Source of the DNA: Maniola hyperantus
Lineage: Eukaryota > Arthropoda > Insecta > Lepidoptera > Nymphalidae
Length of the DNA: 64,000 bases
Reading direction: 5' to 3'
Assembly (NCBI RefSeq): GCF_902806685.2
Contig: NC_048541.1
Location: 2,167,465-2,231,464 of the forward strand
Shown here: positions 23,229 through 35,200 of the stretch, piece by piece
Position numbering within the stretch: the first letter of the stretch is position 1
How the letters are laid out: every line of letters begins with the position of its first letter
Translations under genes and position numbers: made by a program
The notes under the pieces: model-generated
The model's input: only the letters and a program-made list of their open reading frames with translations
Database searches by the model: none
Told to the model about the DNA's origin: nothing

Positions 23229-26200
23229 AACAAAGTGATCCTATAAAGGTTCCGTTTTTCCTTTTGAGGTACGGAACCCTAAAAATGAGTGATATTGGGC
23301 GATGAATAATGAAGATCAATGGCACTTTTCCACCCACACATTATGCTTTAAAACGTATTAAGTATAAAATTAATAATTTTTAGTATATTTTAAAGTATAT
23401 TAGTTATTTTAAAGCTTTTAAAAGGAATACAAATCATAATAAAAACCTCCGCTCGCTCTCAGCTTCATTGAGTGTTTTTGGTAAGTGCGGTAAATCTGTT
23501 GTTTTTGAATTCATAAACCGGCCAAGTGCGAGTCAGACTCGGGCACCAAGGGTTCCGTACTACAGTAATATTTTTTCCACATTTTGAACGATAAATCAAA
23601 AACTAATCTTACTTTGAAAGTTGAAAATACTACTATTTGTTCATGAACACATTCTAATTTTTTTTTATTATGTAAATAACCACAAATTCACGGTTTTCGG
23701 ATTTTTCCCCTTACGTGTGCTATAAGACTTACTTACCTGCCAAATTTCATGATTCTAGAACAGCGGGTAGTACCCTATATATAGCTTTCTTCACAGACAC
23801 ACAAAACCGAAAACCGTGAATTTATGGTTGTACTAACTTCTGCCTGTTCTGGGGGGGGGGGGGGGGGGCACCTACTTGGCATAATGGTCTAAGATCCCGC
23901 TATAGAACGACCTTCACCGAGCTGGTTAATGGATGAAACGCATTTTAGATTCAATTTAATATGTCAATAAATATATTGCATATGGGTTGCCTAAAAAATT
24001 TCAGTCCCGTATATGAGTAATAATTTATATATAAATTAATAATTTAAAAAAAAAAATTTTTTTAATCATTTCACCGGTTTGTTTAATTGACAAATTTCAT
24101 ACCAATCGAAAGTATGAAGTCCATAGAATATGCAAACGTTATTTTTTCCCCCGGGTAGGCAGGTATAAACAAGTAAATCGATACTAGTAACTTGCACCGC
24201 GTTAATGAATAAAAGTTAAATGAAAATAAACATTATTTCATTAACCTAACGTTTGCATATTCTATGGGCTTTATACTTTCGATTGGTATGGAATTTGTGA
24301 AATGATTAAAAAAAATTGTTTTAATTATTAATTAATCATCCTGGACTGAAATTTTTTAGGCAACCCATATGTAGGTAATAGATATATTTATTGACATATT
24401 AAATTGAATATAAAATACGTTTCATCCATTAACCAGCTCGGTGAAGGTCGTTCTATAGCGGGCTCCTATACTATAAGAAATAAACTTTGAAAATAAAAAA
24501 TTGATAAATCATACATTTTTTGAAGGTAAGTAAAAGAGAGATAGGTCTCCGTCTCAATGACCCGTATTACGGCTGATCCCTCTTCATATTATGAGGCTTG
24601 CAAGTTCATTTCCAATCACTGCGTCTTACAACGCTCATATAATAAACTCATAATACACAATGAACTTCATTTGGGAGAATTTCGGCACGTTGTTTACGTG
24701 ATACGCATACAATATAGATAAGCTTCGTACACACGGACGCTTTTTTGACGCGCGTTAAAACGCATTTTAACTATCTTATGGTGACAAAACGCGACGCGAG
24801 TAAATAGTTCAAAAATGCTACATATTTCACGCCGCTTAGAGATTCACTACACTCTCTTTCTACTTCTCCTCGTGAAAGATAGAGAGAGTTGCAAGTCCAT
24901 AGACATTTGCCTACATTTTATTCTTGAAATATTGTTTCGGGCATAACGTTTTTACCTGAATCCCACGGCTCCCTGCGACTCATTTGATTCGTCACGTCAG
25001 TCCACCTAGTGAAGGGTCTGCACTATGCCAACGCTGCGCTTTCCAGTGCGAGGTCGCAATTTAGCACCTCGAGAGCCCAACGTCTATCGGTGTTTCGAAC
25101 TATGAGCCCTGCCCATTGCCACTTCAGCTCGAAATTTCAAAGTCAGTCTTCTTTTCGATTGTCAGTTGTTGGGTTTGTCAGATATACCTAGTGGTGATAA
25201 TTATTTCGCAAACTTAAAACTAAAGCTTCCAAACGCGCCCAAGTCTGAGAAGAGCCCACAACAAACTCAGCCGGGTATTCTTTTTAACCGACTTCAAAAA
25301 AAGAAGGAGGTTCTCATTATTATCACCACTTTACGTTTTCGTGTAAAAACGCTTTAAAAAATGGTCCTTGTGAACGAGGGTGAATTGTACAAAAGCCTGT
25401 AGAGACCTCGCGAAATTTCCCTTTGTTAAGATTTTTTAAAGTCCCAGCACATTTTACAAATCTCTGCATTTAACTGCTTAGGTGCCTAGTCCTTCAGTAT
25501 AATTTTTAAAGATATGAGCAGAATAAACTTGATAACAAAATAATTAACTTGACTAAATTATGCAAACGTGTGAGACGCCCTCTAAGATTATCTATACGTA
25601 TAACCGTAGCTGTTATAGCCTAGTGGTTAGGACGTCACCCTTCTAATCGGAGGTCGGGAGTTTGATTCCGGCCACGCACCTTTAACTTTTTGGAGTTATG
25701 TGCGTTTTAAATTATTAAATAAACCTGCATGCCTCAGTTTTCACAGAATGTCTAGGTAATCCTGTTGGCGCTATAACAACAAATAATAAGAATTTCAAAA
25801 TTTCGGCCATGAAAAAAAGTGTCATATTTTCTTGTACGATGGTACGGAACCCTATGCATGTAAGCCGATTCGCACTTGACCGATTTTCAGTACCTAATGG
25901 GCTGGCGATATGGGTTGATCAATGAGTTTTCAACACGATTGGTTTAAAGCAAGTACCTATAGATACCTACTTAAATAAAAACTAATGGTCTTCTAAAAAT
26001 ATTTTTACTAGATGACGCCCGCGACTTCGTCCGCGTGGATTTAGGTTTTTAAAAATCCCGTGGGAACTCTTTGATTGTCCGGGATAAAAAGTAGTCTATG
26101 TCCTTCCCCGGGATGTAAGCTACCTCTGTACCAAATTTCATCAAAATCAGTTAAACCGTTGGGCTGTGAAAAGCTAGCAGACAGACACACTTTCGCATTT

Positions 26201-29200
26201 AAGTAATATATAATATTAGTATGGATTATATTGTATCGAAATAATTTCTGCTACTGAAATTGTGTAGGTACCTCTACCTATTGAAGGCAATAATAATATT
26301 CAGCATGCATAGACCACTTAACTCGATTTTTCGACGCCTACATTGGACATTACCTGCAGGGCGATACTATATCACGAGTGGGTAGGGCTAATATGCGGCA
26401 AATCACCTACGCTGAGTGGAATTGTTGGTAAATATCTCATGTGGTATAGGTACAATTTATTTTCCAAGGGCAAATATAAGTCGCTTCTCGTAGAAAGGTC
26501 TTTGACAGCTTATTCGCCCATAAAACCTACTAGCAGTGGCGTGCACAGGATTTGAAGCTAGGGTAGGCATTAGTTAGGTAGAAACCTGTTTACTGACAGG
26601 TCATAATGAAAAATATGCATTAAACTATTACAACTGGGGTAAGCAGTGCATTTATGCCTCTATGACCTGCACGCCACTGCCTACTAGTACCTATATTTTG
26701 AGTAGGTACCTACCTACTGCCAGCCACACAGCGCTTGTCATAATTAGACGGCACAGGTAGACTAAAGCTGGGCTAGATGTACTAAGAGTACAGATAGATA
26801 AGGATATACCTACTTGCTTTTAGGATTCGGTCCGAGCCTTTGTTTGAATTGCGTTCCTTTTTTATTCTACTACAAGTTAAGCCCTTGAATGAATGACTGA
26901 CTGACTGACTGGCTGACTAATCTATCAATGCACAGCTCAAAGAACTGGACGGATCGCGCTGAAATTTGGCATGCAGATAGCTATTATGACGGAGGCATCC
27001 GCTAAGAAAGGATTTTTTTTAAATAAAATCCCTAAGGGGCTAAAGTAGGTGTTTGAAATGTGTGTAGTCCACGCGGACGAAGTCCTGAGCATAAGCTAGT
27101 ATAATATAAATGTCCAAATTGGTCCAATTTGCAAATTGGGCGGGAACCCGGGACCTCCCACATAGAGGTATTATAAGACTACAACACTCACCACTGCACT
27201 GGAGAGGTCGTTTCATTGATTTCTGTTTTCAGTACAGCTATATTCGCGATGGAAGGTATCAACGTGGTGATGCCAGTGGAGAATGAAATGGCCAATCCTC
27301 GACGCTTTCTGGGCTGCCCTGGAGTACTCAACAGCACTATGGTGCTTGTGGCCATTCTGTATGCGGTGGTCGGACTGTTTGGATACCTGAAGTATGGAGA
27401 CGAGGTTTTGGGAAGCATCACACTGAATTTGCCAGAGGAAGAGCCGTGAGTATTCTCCTGAAACTTTTTTATGTTTTCATAAAACACCCTATGCAACCAT
27501 AGATCCTAATTATGAGTTTGAGAATTCATTATTTTGTTTACTTTTTTTTACACTAACAGTTAACTATGGAAAATAACATTTAATTTGAATCTTCCTATTA
27601 ATCATTTTATCAATCTCACAATTTAAATTGTACAGCCTGTGTCCCCGCGCAAGCTTAATAACTTATGGGCTTTGAACCGTGAGAGAGAGTATTACAGAAA
27701 TGAGAAACCAAACGCACGCCGAAAGATTTTTATGATATCACGTATACCTTAGCAGATAAAAAGAGCTCTACCCTTTACTATAAAGCTAGGTTTGTTTGTT
27801 AAGTACCACCTCAACAAAAGATATTAAAGAAAACAGCTGCTTTTGCAGAAGTGACGTGTTAACGTTACTTCCGTCTGAAAAAAGATCTGAGTTACTCTCA
27901 ACGGGTTGTTTCCGTTGAGTCACACCCCCATGAGTAACACTGTGACTCAACGGGGAAAAAATCCTCTTGAGTCCCACTGAGACACAAGAGGAATTCTATA
28001 TTTCCCGTTGAGTCACACCTACATATTTCGTGTGTAACAAGTCACAGTGTCACACGTCTTGTTACACACACACACACAATATGTAAGTAGGTAATAGGTA
28101 TCAACGGAAAAATAAAATTCCTCTCGAGTCACACTGGGATTTTATTTTTTTCCCGTTGAGCCACAGTGTTACTCACGGGAGTGTGACTCAACGGGAACAG
28201 CCCCTGTCAACTCTCAAGCAATGTCTCAAGGCACGCCTAAAGAAGTTTTACTTCAAATTGCCTAAGAAGGTAACTGAGGTATAGTTACCTTTTTAGGCAA
28301 TTTGAAGTCAAGTTTTGTGAAGAATTTTGTCGAAAATAAAGATGCCATTATTTTATGAGTTATTTACGTCCTACCCACTTAAAACGTCGCCTACTCACCT
28401 ATTTCTCAGACAATTAATATCATTTAAATTGAGAAAGTTTTCACATTGAGTTTCCAACTCCCAATTTAAGTAACTAACTTCATTTAATGTCCGTTGGGAA
28501 ATAAAGTAATGATTGAAATATTCAGATTTCTTCAATGTCGGCTGAATATTTTGATTGCTTTTTAGTCTTAACGAGATATGCTATTTGAGTCTGACGAGGC
28601 AAGATTATTAGACGTCTTTTTAACACCCCAATTTATCGTATTCATTCATTATTACGCTTTTCTAACGGGGTTATTAGCGCTAAAAGCTTCAGAAGTTACC
28701 TGTATTTAAATGCCAGTTGCAGTGGGTTGATTCGCTAACTCAGTGTCTTCTTCTTCTCTTGTTTGTGGCTTTTTGTAGTGCTAGACCAGCACAATAACTT
28801 AGTGTCTAATACAGTATGATAGCCACAGAGCTCATTTGACATTTATTTTTAATACATTGAAAGTTTTCTACAAAAAATTCTTTTACTATCACTCAGTGAA
28901 GCAGCAATGTAGTACCTACCAACCAATGTCGAATGAGCTCTGTGGCTATCATTCAGTGTTAGACACTGGTAGACGGTAGTACATACAAATTCTTTGACAC
29001 TGAGTTACCGAATCGGCCCACTGGTACACCCTATTAACCCATTTGCGTCCATTGTTACCTACACATTAGGCCTTCCTGCGAATATGACACCATGCACGGT
29101 CCTCCGCCTTCCTCATCGACCGACCTACTTACCGCTAAATTCTTATTTTGTCTACTAACTAGGTAATTATGTAGGCAAGTAAACATATTATAGACTAAGA

Positions 29201-32200
29201 CCGTAGTACGAAGTACGTGCCAGACCTTCATTATTTTATAAAAGCTGAAAGTTTCTCTGCGTATAATAGTCCCCAATACAGGGAGGAACGATCAGCGACT
29301 ATAAAGTTGATCTTGTTCACATACCTAATATGTACACAGTTCACACCCTTTACCCCAATTGAAATAAAACTTTAAAATACCGCTGTATTGCGTTCAGAAA
29401 AAAACAAAATGTGTAGTCATACCATAAAGTCTTGCACTCGGGTGCACATGACTTATAAGTATTTTTCGCAAAAAGAATTTTTATGTCGAGCACCCCTATA
29501 AATCTACCACCTAGCGAAAAGTTAAAATACGAACCGTTAGTGTAGAGTGTTCAATTTTATAACTAGGAGCATTTAGGTCCATTTTACTTTGAAGTCTGAC
29601 ATCGTAATATCAAAACAATACGAGGTTACTCGTACGGGCGTTCTAGCGTTTGGTGCACCAAAGTTTCAAGTAGGTATGCATCTATATCTTCTATACTTCT
29701 ATATCTATACTATTATATAAAGAGGAAATGTCGTTAAGTTTGTTTGTACGGGGTAATCTTTGGAACTACTGAACCGATTTTAAAAACTCTTTCACCAGTA
29801 CCTAGAAAGCTACATTATTCCTGAGTGACATAGGCTATACGGGATCTTTAAAAACCTAAATCCACGCGGGCGAAGCCGCGGGGATCAGCTAGTTGTTCAT
29901 AAAACAAAACCACGACCTAAGCGTGGGCGAAGTGTGGGAATTTGTCCTACCGCCCACCCACGAACCCCTGACTGAGGCGTAAGTGGGATGAAGCATTTCA
30001 CAGATAGGATAGCATGTGAAAAATCACGTGAAAAACCTTTTCATAATGTAACACTAATGATAATCACGAAGCAAAATGTCACAAAGTAAAATTAGTATGT
30101 ACCTACTTATGTATATTTTAATTTCCCACGCGCAATCACGTCATCGGTTCGAGCTAAAGAGCAAGAATTTCATATTTAAGAGGGAAAATGATCTAGTTTA
30201 ATCAATGTAGGAAACAATCCTTTACTGGGTACGTTTTTACGTTACGTAAAGTTCACTTTCTGTGAAAACTATCCTGCAAAATATCAACGCTATTTTATTA
30301 AGCATTTTCTAGCAAATTATTCAATATCTATATCTATATTAATATCTATTTCATTTTTCTAGCAAACAAAAGTAACCGCGCAAATTGAAAAATCACTTTC
30401 AGCGATCATTATAATATAATCGCGAGGATAAAATCACCTGTGAAATTACTGTGAAGGAAAATAATAATTTCACCAAAATGATAATGATTTAAAATTCGCT
30501 AGTAGGGTACATATTTTGCCCATTAGTTATTACTTCTTTGTTTTTTCTAAAACTTCTATTCTGCTTAACATCTACATATATTATTATTTTAACATTTAAA
30601 GTTATGAGTTGGGAGATAGATCAAGTTTTACTAAGTGTAGGTGTGTAATTATAATAATATTGGGACCGATTCTCTTGTACACAATCTCTAAACTAAACTA
30701 AATTAACAGGTCTAAATCTAGTGCTATCCTTTGACTTAGACGTGTCATTTTAGTTTAGTTTAAAGATTGTGTACAAGAGAATCGACCCCATTGTGGCTAA
30801 TTCCATTGTACACAATCTCTTAATTAAACTAAAATGGCACGTCTAAATCTAATGCTATCCCTTTCATAATGTTGCTTGCGGAAAAGGATGGCACTAAATT
30901 TAGACCTGTTAATTTAGTTTAGTTTAGAGATTGTGTACAATAGAATCGGCCCCAGTATGTACCTAAGTATAATATTACGAGTGTTAGGATGAGTGTTAGA
31001 TTATTGTTAAAAGTTGATCTGATTCGTTTTTCTACCCATATTATAATTATTGTGAAAGTGTGTTGCCTGGTTTGTCCTTCAATCACGTCGCAACGGAGGA
31101 GCAACTAATTAACTTATTTTTGCATGGGTATAGTTAAAGACCTGGAAATTGACATAGGCTACTTTTTATCCCGGAAAATCAAGGAGTTCCCACGGGATTT
31201 TTATAGACCTAAATCCGCGTTGCCGGTCTATCAGGAATTTGTTGATCGATGCGGTGCGGTTGTAGAAAAAGGAGGGTGGAATGAGGTCAAACACTCCCCA
31301 TTATAGATGCGACTTTCATTTTCACTGTCCCATTTTGTTTCAGCCTAGCACTAGCAGCGAAGATCTTAGTGGCCCTAGCAGTGTTCTTCACGTATTTCCT
31401 TCAGATGTACGCCCCCATGGACATCATGTGGTCGCGCCTGAAGGAAAGATTCAGTGCAAGGTTCCATAATGAAGGACGGTACAGTTAGTACAAGATTGAA
31501 CAATGCATTTATCGTTTATCGTTTCGTTTACTCCTCACGGTCAATGTTTACGTATTGTCCGGCAGTATGAGTTGGCCATAACAGTCAGTATTGGACTCAT
31601 CGAGTAAAAGAAATAGTAAACGTGATGGTCCAACTCTCGCCACAATTTGTCTCTCTTACACGTTCGCAAAAAAAGGGGGACAGATATACGCTGCCATTTT
31701 GTTGAGTTTGGCATTTATTATTTCGTTTATTGACGTTTTTGACAGATTGACAATGACAGATTGACAGCGTGACAATGACAAACAAGTGACAGTCCACCAC
31801 TTAGTCTATGGTGTGTGTGTCTATGGTAATTTGTCTAAGATCACTAAAAACCTCAAGAAACTTGTGTCCAGAGCCAAATTTTCATCAGATTAAAAAAAAA
31901 GTTACCGCTTTCTAGTCTGTTACTCTGTCATTGTCAGTAAAAAAATAAATCAAAACAAACCAACGAAACCAACATAACCTTTTATCATAACTGAAACTGA
32001 GAGTTGAGACTGAAACAAACGGAACAATCGCTTTAGTTTTAACTAGAAAACTGAAGTTTTACTGATTATTAGGTATATATTATTGTACGTAATACAACTT
32101 TGTAGAAACAACTTCGACAAGGAAGCTGACAGAAAAATAAGCTGGGCTGGGCAGCATTTGGAAAATTGCGTCAAGTCTTCAATTCGTCGATACCCCAAAG

Positions 32201-35200
32201 CCTAAAGACGAAAGTCTTTAATGAATGTGTCCTACCTGTGATGACGTATGGTGCTGAAACGTGGACACTGACAGTTGGCCTTGTCCACAAGTTCAAAGTC
32301 GCTTAGCGGGCTATGTTGGGTAACTCTGAGGGACAAAATCCGTAACAACGAAATCCGTTGGATGACCAGAGTGACTGACATAGCCCAACGAATTAGAAAT
32401 CTGTACTGGCAGTGGGCAGGCCACGTCTGCCGCAGAACCGATGGGGCAGACGTGTTCTGAAGTGGAGACCGCGTATCAGCAAGCGCAGTGTGGGACGACC
32501 TCCAACCCGCTGGACTGACGACCTTAAGTAAGTTTACTCTCTCTCTTCGGATCACGCTCACATAATGTACCAATTACTAGGTAATACAAATCTCTTGATC
32601 TGAATTTGGACACATAGACAAGTGGCCAGGTTTGAAGAGTATACCTAGTTAAATCATAACATAACTTCATATGTACCTACCTACTTAAATAATTACTGTC
32701 TACTAGGTACCTAGCATTAAATGAGTTCAAAAAGGGCTGAGCCATCATTAATAATTATATTTGTTAGAACAGTTTTGACTACTGACCGCTTGATAAATGA
32801 CAACACATTTTAGACATAATCTTGTGGTACACTGAAGTTAAAGTTGCAATAAAACATCTAGGTAATCTATTACAGAAAGGCAACTCTTTAATAATCAATT
32901 CAGTTTTCTTTGTTTAAGACATGTAATTAAGTTCGGGACCTTGAGTTTGAGCTGTATTTTAGTGTATGTATAAAGGTTATCTGTCTATCTATCTGCTGGC
33001 TTTTTACAGCTCATCCGTTCAACCAATTTTGACAAAAGGTACAAAGATCTTTCATCCTGGGGATGGATATAGCCTATTTTTAAATAAACTAGGCTCTGAA
33101 AATCGAACAGTTCCCACAAGATAAATGAAGTTGCAAGTATAAATTATTTAGTGTGGAGCTTTGTTACATGCTGGAGAAGGAGATAGGCTACTTTTACCCT
33201 TTAAATCAGCGCGGATAAAGTCACGGGCATCATCTACTTATTAATTAATATTAATATTATAAATAAAACTTAGACCTCATTAAGATAGATAGTAAAATAA
33301 GAAGAATAGTTCTTGTCTAATTAGCAATTTAAAAAATTAAAGATCAATAATTTCTATTTTTTCAGTGATAACTGTGGACCAGTTAGTTACGTTATGTTAA
33401 CAGCCTGTGAATGACCACACCACCTGCCTAATCCACTTTGTTAGAAGAATGCAAGTTGATTTTGCTGCATCAAGACTACACTCTACAGAATCCTCATAAG
33501 TCATCTAAGTGCAGTAACACTGCGCAACAAACTACAGTTTTATAACAATATAAAAATTTAATAGTAAATAAAATGTTTTTTGTCTCTGCTTTTCTATTAT
33601 GAACATAGTGTTTTTATAGCTAGTCATGCCATAAGATTCTTTTATAGGCATTTTAATTCATACCTACATACAACGGGCTAGCTTTTGAGACTTGCCGCCT
33701 TGATGGAGAAAAGAAGAGGAAATAGGGATGTTCCGGAGTCTCTGGATTCATCCATACAAAACGTGAGTGAGTCTCTGGCTGAAGGAGTGAAGGGGTTGAC
33801 TTACCCCGCCGCCCCCTACCGAGGCTCTTTTAAGTCAATGACAATTTTATCAAAATTAAAAATCATTTAAAAAAGTATACATCCCCGGCGGAAAATCACT
33901 CCTTCCAAGGGAATGATTTCCCTCCCCTCCCTTTTACCTCAGCTACCCCCATCAAGGCTGCACGTTTCAAAATGTTCATACAAATAAACAAAATTGAAAA
34001 TTGCCTGTTACGTTCTCAATAAGCTCATAATTAAAAAAATTGTGAGCTAATCTTTGAAGTGTTGAACCGATTTTGATGAGACTTGGTGCACAAACAGTTG
34101 GGGACAGTGTGGCTAATTCTGTTAGACGAGGTCTAAATGTATTGCTATCCTTTTCTGCAGTGCAGGGAGCTTATGAAAGGAACAGCAATACACATAAACC
34201 TGTCATTTTAATTTAGTTTTGATCATAGATTCCCGGAAATATCCAGGCAGGCAAATTCCAGAATACTTTTTAACTATTATTAGTATCATCTGAAAACTTA
34301 CTTTTTTTAGGATGAAATAAAACAAATTAAATTCTTTTGTTTAAATTTAAATTAGATACTATAAGTAGGTAGGTATGCGTATAAGTATTTTACATCAGCT
34401 GTAAAATTCATAAGGTGTATTTAAGTAGGTACATCATAAACAGTTCAAATTATATAGGTATTCTACAAGTCTGATGACCCCCAGGTTAGTTGCAGTCTTG
34501 ACTCTTGAATTAAGTTAGGTTCTAGTGGCCCTAGCTTAGGTAGCTGGAAGATAGGCAACATAATCTGGTAAGTATAGGTTAGGTACCATAGATGATCTGC
34601 AACCTGAAAATAATAATTTATTTTAGAAAAATACTTAATATAATAAGCTAGCTAAATTTGGTAGGTAGGTCCATTTCATACAAAATTTTACTAACTTATA
34701 CCCTTCTATACTAGATTGTGCCCGCGATTTTGTCCGCGAGGACTACACAAATTTCAATTAGATAGATCAGTCAGTCAGCTTTTCCTTTTTTATATATAGA
34801 TAAATTAAGTACCTACTTTCTTGTTTGTGAATGGATGCAAGTAATGGTAGGTAGTAGGTAGGTATTTTCTGTTATTGTATGTATGTTTCTTAATATACCT
34901 GGTAGGTAGGTACCTACCTAGGTTTCTATTCTGGTGAAAAAATGGGTTGATTTTATCAGATGTAGGTACCAACTTATATGTATAATTGAATCATAAATTA
35001 ATGTAAGTAGGCACCTACTTAGTAGGAAATTTGAGCCACACGTTTGATGTACCTACCCATAAGGCTTAGAATAATATTATGTAGGTATTAGGTACCTAGG
35101 TATAGGTAGGTAATAAATTGTGCATATCTTACCTTTGCCTCAATGATCAAGGTGTGACATACTCTTTGTGATCGATCTTACAACGCTACAAGTAAATGCA

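Noticed and set aside
31565..31601. Missing SLC36 exon reading YELAITVSIGLI
   Set aside because: No donor/acceptor combination keeps both neighbouring exons in frame and the acceptor is weak.
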